IMG/VR virus record: IMGVR_UViG_3300024415_000652
Coordinates: 1-43,754 of that record
Source: a virus
Strand: one strand, 5' to 3'
DNA length: 43,754 bases
Under the pieces are notes generated by a model. That model was not told the origin of the DNA. It saw only the letters and a program-made list of their open reading frames with translations, and searched no databases. The translations under genes were made by a program, and so were the position numbers. Positions 1 through 8,149 of this stretch are shown in pieces (position 1 is the first letter of the stretch; each line of letters opens with the position of its first letter).

Positions 1-852
1 GAACGAATCATTTATAAATCATCTACTAAGTTAAAGAACAACCGATTTTTTGGAATCGTAGTAAGTGAAGTAAGAAATCCATCTACAACTGAAAAATATT
101 CAATTGGTAATTATAGAGGATTGGTACACAAAACTATTAATATGTGTGAACGACATGGATTAAAGTTTTACAATGATATGGTACTATTCAATTCTCAACA
201 CCAAGCATCAAGAGTAGGTAAAACTTATTTCGATAGAAATCGAAAGATACCATCCGTACATCAAAACATCTTAATATTTGTTAAGGGAAATCCAGACATT
301 GCTACCGAAGAAATCAAAGGTGGTGAGTTTGAATGTCAAGTAAATGGTACAAAATACTTGACTTTCAGACATGCAGCTGTTTCAATTAATCCAAATAAGT
401 TGGTAGCTTCTGAAGTTAAGAGAAGATGTATAAGTAGAAAATCAAAATATAAGGATTGGCAGATAATAGGAAAAGAAACCAAACCAGAGATAAAATATGT
501 TATAGGAGATATTCCATTTGAATCACCTTTACAAGTATGTGATGTGATTGATGATGTGAGTGAACAACAATGTAGAAATATGTTTGAATCAAATAATCCC
601 AAATTCAGACATTGGAAAAGAGTGGAACCAAAAGATTGGAATATATCTTATAAAGATATGGAAGATTTATGGAACCTATCAGATAAAGCAGGTGGGATTA
701 GTATTTTCTCTGAAACAATTCAATGTGGTGATAAAAAATTCATTTCGGTGAATGAAGCTGCTAAGGAATTTGGAGTAAGTGGAGAACGAATTAGACAGAA
801 GTTAAAATCAGAAAAATATAAAGATTGGAAACATTTGGATAATTCAAATTAA
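1..852 (+). CDS. DNA methylase C-terminus with NUMOD-like DNA-binding repeats (5' partial)
   Basis: The frame is open from the first base, so the gene starts upstream; the TTG at 121 is internal. Window residues 16-96 (FFGIVVSEVR, GNYRGLVHKT, HQNILIFVKG) resemble the end of phage-type DNA-modification methylases, which methylate adenine or cytosine using SAM; the SAM and catalytic motifs lie outside the window. After about residue 105 come three related segments, each ending in an aromatic-basic-x-Trp motif (YKDW near 151, FRHW near 203, YKDW near 275). The last contains a helix-turn-helix-like stretch (ISVNEAAKEFGVS). These resemble NUMOD-type repeats of homing endonucleases, which bind DNA. 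Methylase call fairly sure; repeat identity is by resemblance. Confidence 0.7.
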   Translation, partial: ERIIYKSSTKLKNNRFFGIVVSEVRNPSTTEKYSIGNYRGLVHKTINMCERHGLKFYNDMVLFNSQHQASRVGKTYFDRNRKIPSVHQNILIFVKGNPDIATEEIKGGEFECQVNGTKYLTFRHAAVSINPNKLVASEVKRRCISRKSKYKDWQIIGKETKPEIKYVIGDIPFESPLQVCDVIDDVSEQQCRNMFESNNPKFRHWKRVEPKDWNISYKDMEDLWNLSDKAGGISIFSETIQCGDKKFISVNEAAKEFGVSGERIRQKLKSEKYKDWKHLDNSN

Positions 853-865
853 TTTCGTATATTAG
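834..865 (+). promoter_or_regulatory. Bacteroidota-type promoter, TTTG-N20-TATATTAG
   Basis: TTTG at 834-837 and TATATTAG at 858-865 with exactly 20 nt between. It overlaps the end of the methylase gene and drives the TonB-dependent receptor at 892, followed by an A-rich leader. One of thirteen sites with identical spacing in this window. Confidence 0.75.
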
Positions 866-891
866 TTAAATTAAATTAAAAATAAAGTAAA

Positions 892-2868
892 ATGAGAAAA
901 CTATTAGTTGTATTAAGTGTTTTATTAAGCACTCAAATTAATGCCCAAACAACTGATACTACAATCGTATTAGATGATGTAGTAATATCAGCAACTCGAA
1001 GTGAGATAAGTTTGGAAGATTCACCAGTACCTACTGAGGTAATTGGTAAAAAAGAGATTGAAGAACTCAATCTTATAACGATGCAAGATTTACTTAATCT
1101 AAAAGGATTTGTTGCACCGATGAAAAGTGGAGGTTTCCAATTAAGAGGATTATCTTCAGAGTATGTATTAGTAATGATTGATGGAGTACCAATCGCAGGT
1201 AGAGAAAGTGGTGCGTTGGATATCTCAAACATCAACCTTGCAAATGTGGAAAGAGTTGAAATCGTAAAAGGTTCAATGTCATCCCTATGGGGTAACCATG
1301 CAATTGGTGGTGTAATTAATATTATTACTAAGAAAGGTGGAGAACCTTCAGCAATGTTGATGACTCAATATGGAACTAACAATTCATCTTTAGTTGGGTT
1401 AACTACAACATTGGGTAAAGATAAATTTAAAAACGTATCTAAGATTACTTATGGTAAATCTGATGGATTTGATATTGACCCTTTAACTTATGGGCAAAAC
1501 GTTTTACCATTCTCCTTAACCAACATAACCAATAGAAGTACTTACGATGATGGAGTAAACAAATATTCATTAGGAATTAGTTTATTTGATAAAACATCTG
1601 AAGGTCAAACTGTAACTGAAACAAATACGCAAGGACAATTAGTTGAAGTAGATGAGACAAATGAATCACAAAATCTTATTATAGATTTGAACTATAAAAG
1701 AATATTTGGTAAATATGTAAGTGAGATTAAATTATCTAACTCACATTTTCAAAACTCAAATAAATCTTCATTTGAATACTTTGGACAACCAGTTGAACAA
1801 TTAGATGAGAGTGACCAAAACATTTTCCAACCTGAGATGATTAATTCTTATAATTGGAATGGAAACAATCAAACTACATTTGGATTTGGATATAGAGGAC
1901 ACGAATACAATACTGAAAGATATGGTGGTAACAAATCACTTAATTCATCTTTTGGATATGTACAACATTATCTAAAGTTAAAAGATTTAAACATTGTAGC
2001 TGGTGGTAGATATGATAACTATTCAGATTTCGGTTCGAACTTTTCACCAAAGGTATCTGCAACTTACAATTTAGGTAAGTTTAGATTAAGTTCATCAGTT
2101 GGGTATGGATTCAGAGTACCTGATTTCAGAACTCTATATATTAATTATGGTTCGTTTACTTCTGGTTTTTATGTATTGGGTGCATATAACATCGAAGAAC
2201 AAATCAACTTTTATTCTGACCAAAACCTAATTGCTTTCCTATCATATGGAATGGATGAGATTACACAACTAAAATCTGAAACTTCTATCTCTTATGATTT
2301 CGGAATATCTTATAAATTAGATAGTAAGAGTAAGATTGGTGTAAACTTCTTCCAAACTAACACAACTGATTTGATTGAATCAGTATTAGCTGGAATGTTT
2401 GTCAACCAAACTTTACTTTTTGGATACACAAATATATCAGAAGCAACATTTAAAGGTGTGGAATTAGAAACTCTTATCCAAAAGGATAGATTCAGATTTG
2501 ATGGTTCGTATCAGTATTTAGAAACTGAAGCAAATCAAGCAGATGGAACTGAGTTCTTCCTTTCTGAAAGACCTACACACTTAATCAATCTAGCAACAAC
2601 TTATACATTAAAGAATGGATTGAGTGTAACTCTTAATGGAGTTCACAAATCAGAATACTTCTTTAGAGATGTTGATAGAAGTGGAACACAAGACCCAAAT
2701 GAATTTGTACCATCTCATACATTACTAAATACATTAGTAAGTTCACCTGAGATTAAAGGAATGAGATTGGGTATTGGTGTTAATAATATTTTAGATTTTA
2801 CTAATGTGGATTATCTAAAGCAACAAAATGGAAGAACCATTTTTGGAAAACTAACTTATAAATTTTAA
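892..2868 (+). CDS. TonB-dependent outer-membrane receptor
   Basis: A 658-residue outer-membrane barrel receptor for TonB-driven uptake. Residues 1-18 form a signal peptide cleaved before Gln19, a Bacteroidota habit. A TonB-box-like stretch (VLDDVVISATR) precedes the plug domain at about 38-150, with typical plug motifs (LRGLSSEYVLVMIDGVP, VERVEIVKGSMSSLWG, GGVINIITKKGG). The rest is barrel, ending in the aromatic LTYKF. There is no N-terminal carboxypeptidase-like domain and no SusD partner, so it is closer to siderophore, heme or B12 receptors than to SusC; the substrate cannot be told. Its own promoter at 834 has the same form as the others here, so it is part of this genome's expression programme. 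A TonB receptor in a phage is unusual. Confidence 0.93.
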   Translation: MRKLLVVLSVLLSTQINAQTTDTTIVLDDVVISATRSEISLEDSPVPTEVIGKKEIEELNLITMQDLLNLKGFVAPMKSGGFQLRGLSSEYVLVMIDGVPIAGRESGALDISNINLANVERVEIVKGSMSSLWGNHAIGGVINIITKKGGEPSAMLMTQYGTNNSSLVGLTTTLGKDKFKNVSKITYGKSDGFDIDPLTYGQNVLPFSLTNITNRSTYDDGVNKYSLGISLFDKTSEGQTVTETNTQGQLVEVDETNESQNLIIDLNYKRIFGKYVSEIKLSNSHFQNSNKSSFEYFGQPVEQLDESDQNIFQPEMINSYNWNGNNQTTFGFGYRGHEYNTERYGGNKSLNSSFGYVQHYLKLKDLNIVAGGRYDNYSDFGSNFSPKVSATYNLGKFRLSSSVGYGFRVPDFRTLYINYGSFTSGFYVLGAYNIEEQINFYSDQNLIAFLSYGMDEITQLKSETSISYDFGISYKLDSKSKIGVNFFQTNTTDLIESVLAGMFVNQTLLFGYTNISEATFKGVELETLIQKDRFRFDGSYQYLETEANQADGTEFFLSERPTHLINLATTYTLKNGLSVTLNGVHKSEYFFRDVDRSGTQDPNEFVPSHTLLNTLVSSPEIKGMRLGIGVNNILDFTNVDYLKQQNGRTIFGKLTYKF

Positions 2869-2874
2869 AATTGT

Positions 2875-3732
2875 ATGAAAATTTTAGTGACTGGCGGGAA
2901 CGGCTTTATCGGTTCTAACTTAATCAAAAAACTCTTGAAGGAGGGACACGAAGTTGTTTCTTTGGATGACCTTTCAACTGGACTTAAGGAATATGAAGTG
3001 GAAGGATGTACATATGTTTATGGAGATATTGAAAATCTTCTTTATTGGAAAGGTGAATCATTTGATTTATGTTATCATCTCGCTGCGTTAGCTAGAATTC
3101 AACCTTCATTCGATGACCCAATGGAAACATTTAGAGTAGATACTCAAGGTGTATTGGTAGTTGCTGAATGGGCTAGACAAAATAATATTAAGGTTGTATA
3201 TAGTGGTTCATCATCTAAATGGTGTAATCCAGAAACTTCACCATATGCAACTTGTAAAAAGTTAGGTGAGGATGTTTTAAAAATGTATCGAACTGCTTAT
3301 GGATGTGATTTTGAAATCGCAAGATTCTATAATGTATATGGACCAAATGAATTAGTTGATGGACAGTGGGCAGCTGTGATTGGTATTTGGAGAAAACAAA
3401 TCGAAGAAGGAAAACCAATTACAATTATATCAGATGGAGAACAAAGAAGAGATTTTACTCACGTAGATGATATTTGTGATGCATTATATAAGATTGGTAC
3501 AACTGATAAAAAGCATGAAGATGCTTGGGAGTTAGGAACTGGTATGAATTATTCAATTAATGAAGTATTTGATTTCTTCCAAGAATCATTTGGTGATTTA
3601 GAAAAAGTACATTTACCAGATGTTCCGGGTAATTATAGAGAAACTCTAAGAGAAAATGATGATACATTAGAAAGATTAGAGTGGGCACCTAAAGATAGTT
3701 TAAAAGATTATATTTTATCTCTTAACTCATAA
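2875..3732 (+). CDS. NAD-dependent nucleotide-sugar epimerase/dehydratase
   Basis: A 285-residue extended short-chain dehydrogenase. The Rossmann glycine motif TGGNGFIGS is at residues 6-14, Asp31-Asp32 follow the second strand, SSS is at 112-114 and the catalytic Tyr124-x3-Lys128 is intact. RFYNVYGPNE and the QRRDFTHVDD segment match UDP-glucose 4-epimerase-like enzymes. It acts on an NDP-sugar in the cytoplasm; the exact sugar is unknown. It is shorter than the usual 310-340 residues. It lies 6 nt after the receptor gene, likely in one transcript, and pairs with the second family member at 5499. Confidence 0.88.
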   Translation: MKILVTGGNGFIGSNLIKKLLKEGHEVVSLDDLSTGLKEYEVEGCTYVYGDIENLLYWKGESFDLCYHLAALARIQPSFDDPMETFRVDTQGVLVVAEWARQNNIKVVYSGSSSKWCNPETSPYATCKKLGEDVLKMYRTAYGCDFEIARFYNVYGPNELVDGQWAAVIGIWRKQIEEGKPITIISDGEQRRDFTHVDDICDALYKIGTTDKKHEDAWELGTGMNYSINEVFDFFQESFGDLEKVHLPDVPGNYRETLRENDDTLERLEWAPKDSLKDYILSLNS

Positions 3733-3734
3733 AA

Positions 3735-3983
3735 ATGAAGATAACGGATAAAAAACTATCTTTTAACGAAAAACTATATAAATACGGAGTGTTATACTTC
3801 GGAACTGGATTGATGATGGTATCACCATTCTTTATAGATTCAGTTTATGGAAAAGTAGGAATGTTAGTTGCACTTTCATTGATTACTATTCAAACACAAA
3901 AAACAAAACAATATAACCTATCCCTACTAAATGCAGTAGGGTTTATGGGTTATCTTTATTCACTTATAACAAGTTTACAATGA
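3735..3983 (+). CDS. Small membrane protein
   Basis: An 82-residue protein with about three hydrophobic segments (near residues 17-32, 38-50 and 62-80) and a basic N-terminus. No family recognised. It starts 2 nt after the epimerase stop and its stop overlaps the next start (ATGA), so it is translated within the operon. Confidence 0.7.
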   Translation: MKITDKKLSFNEKLYKYGVLYFGTGLMMVSPFFIDSVYGKVGMLVALSLITIQTQKTKQYNLSLLNAVGFMGYLYSLITSLQ

Positions 3984-4768
3984 AAAAGTTATTACTATTT
4001 ACATTTATTATAATCCTAAGTTCGTTTGGAGAGATTACTGCTTGGGGTAAAATTGGACATCGAACTGTTGGTGAGATTGCTGAAAGACATCTTAAACCTG
4101 AAGTTAAACAAAAGGTTTACGAATTGTTAGATGGTGAATCACTTGCATCAGTATCAACTTGGGCTGATGAGATGAGAAGTAATCCAGAGTTCGATAAGTA
4201 TTCAACTTGGCATTATGTAAATCTACCATTAGATAAAGATTATGATGATGTTTCTCACATTGGACCAAATGTAGTTAAGATGATTAACACAGCTATTCCA
4301 ATTTTGGAATCACCAATGGCAGAGAAATCAGTAAAACAATTTTGGTTGAAGTATTTAGTACATATGGTAGGTGATGTTCACCAACCACTTCACACTGGTA
4401 GAGAAGAAGATTGGGGTGGAAACAAAATTGATGTTTACTTCAAAGGTAGAAAGGATGCTGAGAGTTTAACTAACTTACATGATTTATGGGATGCTGGATT
4501 GATTGATGATTTTAAAATGTCTCATTCAGATTTATCTACTCATCTAATTAACAAATATGGTTCGATGCCTGTTGAACAACGAAAAGCAAAAGATTGGGCA
4601 AATGAATCACATCAATTCGTACCAAAGATATATGAAACAAAAGAAGGTTCATATCTTTCATACGATTATGTTTATGAGAATTTTCCAATTGTGGAACAAA
4701 GGTTATATGAAGCAGGAATCAGATTGGCAAATCTTTTAAACAATATATTTAGTGAGCAAGTTAATTAA
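3980..4768 (+). CDS. Secreted S1/P1-type zinc nuclease
   Basis: A 262-residue protein with a signal peptide cleaved before Trp22; in this family the mature N-terminal Trp is itself a zinc ligand. All nine ligands of the trinuclear zinc site can be matched: Trp22, His27, Asp63, His78, His128, Asp132, His138, His167 and Asp171. Length agrees with the family. S1/P1 enzymes cut single-stranded DNA or RNA and remove 3'-phosphates. The signal peptide puts it in the periplasm or outside the cell, so it would not act on cytoplasmic host DNA before lysis. It might destroy extracellular or periplasmic nucleic acid or scavenge phosphate and nucleosides (inference). The start overlaps the preceding stop. 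Confidence 0.93.
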   Translation: MKKLLLFTFIIILSSFGEITAWGKIGHRTVGEIAERHLKPEVKQKVYELLDGESLASVSTWADEMRSNPEFDKYSTWHYVNLPLDKDYDDVSHIGPNVVKMINTAIPILESPMAEKSVKQFWLKYLVHMVGDVHQPLHTGREEDWGGNKIDVYFKGRKDAESLTNLHDLWDAGLIDDFKMSHSDLSTHLINKYGSMPVEQRKAKDWANESHQFVPKIYETKEGSYLSYDYVYENFPIVEQRLYEAGIRLANLLNNIFSEQVN

Positions 4769-5306
4769 TTTATTCGGAGGACCGGGAATAGGAAAATCAG
4801 GAGTGTCTGCTGGTATTACCTATGAATTGAAGAAAAGACACATTAGTTGTAATAACCCATATGAATTTCCAAAGAGATTAGCATGGGATAACAACATACC
4901 AGCAATCAAAGACCAACTTTATGTTTTCGCAAATCAACATAGAGGGATTGCTGAAAGTTATGGTAAAGTAGATTATATAGTAATTGATTCACCAATTCTA
5001 TTTTCTACGATTTATCATACCTATTATACTGATGGATATCCTGCAGAATTTTATGGAGAAGAGTTTCATAATTTTGTTATCAGTTTACACAAAAGGTATA
5101 ATAGTATAAACATACTTTTAGAAAGAGGTGAAACTCGACATAATGATGATGAAAGATTTCAAGATATAAAACAATCTATTGAAATTGATTCATTATGTAA
5201 AAAGATATTAGATGATAATGGATTCAACTATCACACTATTAAAGTGGATGAGTTTGCAGTTGATAAGATTATTACTCTATTGGATTTAAATAATGAATCA
5301 AAATAA
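4752..5306 (+). CDS. P-loop AAA/NadR-like kinase-type ATPase
   Basis: 184 residues starting at GTG 4752 and overlapping the nuclease gene by 17 nt. A Walker A motif (GGPGIGKS, residues 9-16) follows the first strand; YIVIDSP near 76-82 is a Walker B-like strand. Overall it resembles the AAA_28/NadR-like ATP-binding proteins common in phages, which are often nucleoside or nucleotide kinases. The substrate is unknown. Confidence 0.75.
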   Translation: MSKLINLFGGPGIGKSGVSAGITYELKKRHISCNNPYEFPKRLAWDNNIPAIKDQLYVFANQHRGIAESYGKVDYIVIDSPILFSTIYHTYYTDGYPAEFYGEEFHNFVISLHKRYNSINILLERGETRHNDDERFQDIKQSIEIDSLCKKILDDNGFNYHTIKVDEFAVDKIITLLDLNNESK

Positions 5307-5502
5307 AAGATATCATAAAGAAATGAAACGTTACCGTATAATCGAACACACTCTTAGAGATAAATCAGTCTTTATAGTTGAGTGGAACGATAGGTGGTTT
5401 TTTGGATTATGGGGAAGATGGCATCCTACATTTCAAACTTTGAAAATAGAAGAAGCTATTTCTAAAATACATAGATTGGTAAATATAAAATTAATGAAAT
5501 GA
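5293..5502 (+). CDS. Small basic protein of unknown function
   Basis: 69 residues from ATG 5293; a shorter start at ATG 5323 (MKRYRII) avoids the overlap with the kinase gene and has an A-rich leader. The centre is rich in Trp and aromatic residues (WNDRWFFGLWGRWHP). No family recognised. Its stop overlaps the next start. Confidence 0.6.
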   Translation: MNQNKRYHKEMKRYRIIEHTLRDKSVFIVEWNDRWFFGLWGRWHPTFQTLKIEEAISKIHRLVNIKLMK

Positions 5503-6401
5503 GAATAGTAGTAACAGGTGGTTGTGGATTTATAGGTTCATCCTTTGTAAATCTTATAAATAAAGTTCCAAATACTGAAATAGTTGTTATAGATAAACTA
5601 ACTTATGCATCTAATCCATTTTTAATTCCAAAAGATATACCTCTTATTAAAAAAGATATTTGTGATATCACTTTAGATGATATTGGATACGCTGATTACA
5701 TTGTGAACTTTGCTGCTGAATCTCATGTGGATAAATCAATACATAATGGATTACCTTTTGTGAAATCAAATGTAGAAGGTACATTTAATATGATAGAGAT
5801 TGCAAAACAAATACCTAACTTAAAGAAGTTTGTACAAATATCAACTGATGAAGTTTATGGTGATATGGAAAGTAGAAGAATCGGTGAAGCTGATGAACAT
5901 ACTTCATTAGAACCCTCATCATATTACTCAGCTACTAAAGCAGCAGCTGACCACTTAGTTACTGCAGCTGGTAGAACTTATGGATTACCTTATTTAATTA
6001 CGAGAACTTGTAATAATTATGGTGCGCATCAAAATGATGAAAAGTTTTTACCTACAATAGCTCGTTCAATTAAAGAAAATAAACCAATTCCTCTTTATGG
6101 TGATGGAAAACAAATGAGAGAATGGATTTGGGTTGAGGATAATGCTCAACTAATTTATGATTTGATGATATCGGAAATCGGAATATGGAATATTGGTAGT
6201 GGTGATAATTGGACTAATAGAAGTATTGTTCAACAAATTGGAGTGATTCTAAATAAGAAAGTAAAGTTAGAGCATGTTGAAGATAGGTTAGGACATGATA
6301 GAAGATACTCAATCGATTTCAGCAAACTTCAATATCTGAAAAAGGATTATAACATAACCACAAAAACTTTAGAAAAATTTCTTACAGAAACATTTGGATA
6401 A
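5499..6401 (+). CDS. dTDP-glucose 4,6-dehydratase-like enzyme (RmlB family)
   Basis: 300 residues, extended SDR fold. TGGCGFIGS (6-14) binds NAD; STDEVYG (115-121) supplies the dehydratase Asp-Glu pair after the Thr; YSATK (Tyr143, Lys147) is the catalytic pair; RTCNNYG and the MREWIWVED segment are family hallmarks. The family turns an NDP-hexose into the 4-keto-6-deoxy sugar, the entry to deoxy- and aminosugars of surface glycans. It is about 40 residues shorter than cellular RmlB. The product would suit the DegT-like enzyme at 34346. Last gene of the transcript starting at 834. Confidence 0.88.
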   Translation: MRIVVTGGCGFIGSSFVNLINKVPNTEIVVIDKLTYASNPFLIPKDIPLIKKDICDITLDDIGYADYIVNFAAESHVDKSIHNGLPFVKSNVEGTFNMIEIAKQIPNLKKFVQISTDEVYGDMESRRIGEADEHTSLEPSSYYSATKAAADHLVTAAGRTYGLPYLITRTCNNYGAHQNDEKFLPTIARSIKENKPIPLYGDGKQMREWIWVEDNAQLIYDLMISEIGIWNIGSGDNWTNRSIVQQIGVILNKKVKLEHVEDRLGHDRRYSIDFSKLQYLKKDYNITTKTLEKFLTETFG

Positions 6402-6424
6402 TTCAAATATTTTTCTTATATTAG
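6393..6424 (+). promoter_or_regulatory. Promoter, TTTG-N20-TATATTAG plus TGTAATTG start region
   Basis: TTTG at 6393-6396 and TATATTAG at 6417-6424, spacing 20 nt, then three bases and TGTAATTG as at the leader-class promoters downstream. It overlaps the end of the dehydratase gene and drives the small-protein operon from 6451. Confidence 0.75.
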
Positions 6425-6450
6425 AGTTGTAATTGTAAAAAGACCTTAAT

Positions 6451-6792
6451 ATGAGTAAAGTAATTGGAACAAAGTACGGAATTGAGATTACCAAACCTTG
6501 GAATCAAAAGATGTACGATTGGAACGAATTAGTTGGAAAACTAATCAAAATTGATTTATTTAACAAATTAGAAGAGTTCTATAAAAAAGGTGATAGAGCT
6601 GGTATGAATAAGATAGCTAATTCATTCGGACCTTCTTATGGTGAAGGTTATGATGTTGATGCAGTATTCGATAGTGTATTTGAAGATATCACACAACTTC
6701 AGAACTACCAAATCAATGAAGAGCTGGAATGGTTAGTAAAAGATAGATTAATTAAAGAACCTAAATACGGATTTGTAGGATATGATAAGTAA
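6451..6792 (+). CDS. Conserved-looking phage protein, unknown
   Basis: 113 residues, soluble, with several Trp and a charged middle (EEFYKKGDRAGM). No family recognised. First gene after the promoter at 6393. Its end overlaps the next gene by 11 nt. Confidence 0.7.
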   Translation: MSKVIGTKYGIEITKPWNQKMYDWNELVGKLIKIDLFNKLEEFYKKGDRAGMNKIANSFGPSYGEGYDVDAVFDSVFEDITQLQNYQINEELEWLVKDRLIKEPKYGFVGYDK

Positions 6793-6994
6793 ACTTAAAG
6801 AAGATTGGAAAAAAGACCCCATACTAAAAAAATGGTATGGAGTTAATTGTACAACCAAAGGTACTGATTGTAAATGTGCTGATGGTGACCACTTAGTAGA
6901 ACTATGGGAACAAGATAGTTGTGTAAGGGGAAGAATAGACACAGTTGTTTGTACAACTTGTGATTCAATTAAAACATTTAGTATAATAAGATGA
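6782..6994 (+). CDS. Small Cys-rich protein, probable zinc binder
   Basis: 70 residues with Cys23, Cys30, Cys32, Cys47, Cys57 and Cys60. The CxC and CxxC pairs suggest zinc binding. No family assigned. It overlaps both neighbours by 4-11 nt, typical of translational coupling. Confidence 0.65.
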   Translation: MISKLKEDWKKDPILKKWYGVNCTTKGTDCKCADGDHLVELWEQDSCVRGRIDTVVCTTCDSIKTFSIIR

Positions 6995-7194
6995 CAACAA
7001 TAATGTTTTTAATTGGTTTCTTAATCTTTATTTTCTTTATCGCAGGTCAGATATGGGAAGTAAAAACTGAATCCCAAAATGAAATAGACTATAAGAACTA
7101 TTACGAAAGACATAGTTTTGAAAGAAAAAAGAATCCTAAAACAAGAAAGGGTTCTCAAAGTAGAGTAAAAAACTATAATAATAAATGGAAATAA
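6991..7194 (+). CDS. Single-pass small membrane protein
   Basis: 67 residues. Residues 4-19 are strongly hydrophobic (IMFLIGFLIFIFFIAG); the rest is very basic (ERKKNPKTRKGSQSR), so an N-out/C-in anchor is likely. First of a run of small membrane proteins. Unknown function. Confidence 0.65.
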   Translation: MTTIMFLIGFLIFIFFIAGQIWEVKTESQNEIDYKNYYERHSFERKKNPKTRKGSQSRVKNYNNKWK

Positions 7195-7334
7195 TAATTT
7201 ACTTCGGATTGTACCTTTTAATTACAGGATTGTTTGGATTTTATGCATTTTTAGATGCACCCACATGTGATGAGAATGGTAACATAATCGAAGATTCAAA
7301 ATTAGAAAAATGGAAAAAACGGAGAAAAAAGTAA
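7185..7334 (+). CDS. 49-residue membrane peptide
   Basis: ATG 7185 overlaps the previous stop. Hydrophobic residues 3-23 are followed by an acidic stretch and a Lys/Arg-rich C-terminus (KWKKRRKK). Continuous, coupled to both neighbours, and the same topology as the gene before it. Unknown function. Confidence 0.55.
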   Translation: MEIIIYFGLYLLITGLFGFYAFLDAPTCDENGNIIEDSKLEKWKKRRKK

Positions 7335-7474
7335 GACAGTATAGAAGCAGGCAGGGTAGAAGTGATAGACAATATCAATCCACTATGAAAGCCATGACTT
7401 ATGGTTGTGGAACATTTATAGTAGGGTTGGTTATTTATGGAATATACCAAGCAGTTACAACTGTATTCTTATAA
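7310..7474 (+). CDS. 54-residue membrane peptide
   Basis: ATG 7310 lies inside the previous gene. A basic N-terminal half (KKVRQYRSRQGR) is followed by one hydrophobic segment (GTFIVGLVIYGIY, about 34-46). The stop TAA at 7472-7474 shares its last A with the next ATG. Unknown function. Confidence 0.55.
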   Translation: MEKTEKKVRQYRSRQGRSDRQYQSTMKAMTYGCGTFIVGLVIYGIYQAVTTVFL

Positions 7475-7692
7475 TGGGTAACTTAAATAGAACTTTACCT
7501 GTTGTGGTGGTTCACAAAGGACCTCGTAAAAACTCTAAAATACATTTAGAGGTCTTTGAAAACACCAGAGTTGATGATATTATATCAACAACAAAAAGGA
7601 AACCTCTGATACCAAAGGAAAATGAAATATTAGACTTAGGTGTTGGTGATAGTTTCATAGAGAAATATAAAAAGAAACATAAATTAAAGTAA
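7474..7692 (+). CDS. Small soluble protein, unknown
   Basis: 72 residues starting at ATG 7474, which overlaps the preceding stop (TAATG). The frame is open further upstream to 7405, but that part is the shadow of the preceding gene. Basic C-terminus (IEKYKKKHKLK). No family recognised. Confidence 0.65.
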   Translation: MGNLNRTLPVVVVHKGPRKNSKIHLEVFENTRVDDIISTTKRKPLIPKENEILDLGVGDSFIEKYKKKHKLK

Positions 7693-7698
7693 ATTAAA

Positions 7699-7902
7699 AT
7701 GAAGAAAGCGTTAGAATTTTTCGGATTGTATTATCCAATCCTATTGGCATTTGTATCTTTTCTGTTTTCAGTAACACTATGGTTTAGTGGAAATCAGTTA
7801 GAAGGAATCTTTGTTGGAATTTGGGTTCCATCAATACTATCGGCATCTGTTGCAATCAGACAGAGAAGAAATGATTATAGAGAACACTTAAACAGAAAGT
7901 AA
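7699..7902 (+). CDS. Two-helix small membrane protein
   Basis: 67 residues, two hydrophobic segments (about 11-29 and 37-52) with a short loop and a basic C-terminus (RQRRNDYREHLNRK). Reminiscent of small phage membrane proteins; no family assigned. Confidence 0.65.
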   Translation: MKKALEFFGLYYPILLAFVSFLFSVTLWFSGNQLEGIFVGIWVPSILSASVAIRQRRNDYREHLNRK

Positions 7903-7903
7903 G

Positions 7904-8149
7904 ATGACTGTTGGAATTTTTATATTCGGATGTATTGTATTCGGATTGTATGTGTTTGGATATTTGTACATGATTTGGTGGGCAAATGATTCACAAAGAA
8001 GAGCAATGAGAAGAGATGATATCAGAGATGGAATCGTTTCCGATGAAATGGATATGGATGGTATGGGTAACTTCAGTAGATTTCCTGCTGATGATGAACC
8101 TAAGAAAAGAATTAAGTTAACAAAAAAGAAAGTTAAAACAAAAGTATGA
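7904..8149 (+). CDS. Single-pass membrane protein with charged tail
   Basis: 81 residues. Residues 3-26 form a glycine- and aromatic-rich membrane helix; the tail has an acidic Met/Asp-rich part (DEMDMDGMG) and a Lys-rich end. Starts 1 nt after the previous stop and overlaps the next gene. Unknown function. Confidence 0.65.
   Translation: MTVGIFIFGCIVFGLYVFGYLYMIWWANDSQRRAMRRDDIRDGIVSDEMDMDGMGNFSRFPADDEPKKRIKLTKKKVKTKV

Noticed and set aside
933-1235. Minus-strand open frame across the TonB receptor plug
   Set aside because: It is a shadow of the receptor gene; no promoter, no family and every supported gene is on the + strand.
4557-4739. 60-codon + frame inside the S1/P1 nuclease gene
   Set aside because: Wholly inside a strongly supported gene in another frame, with no start signal.
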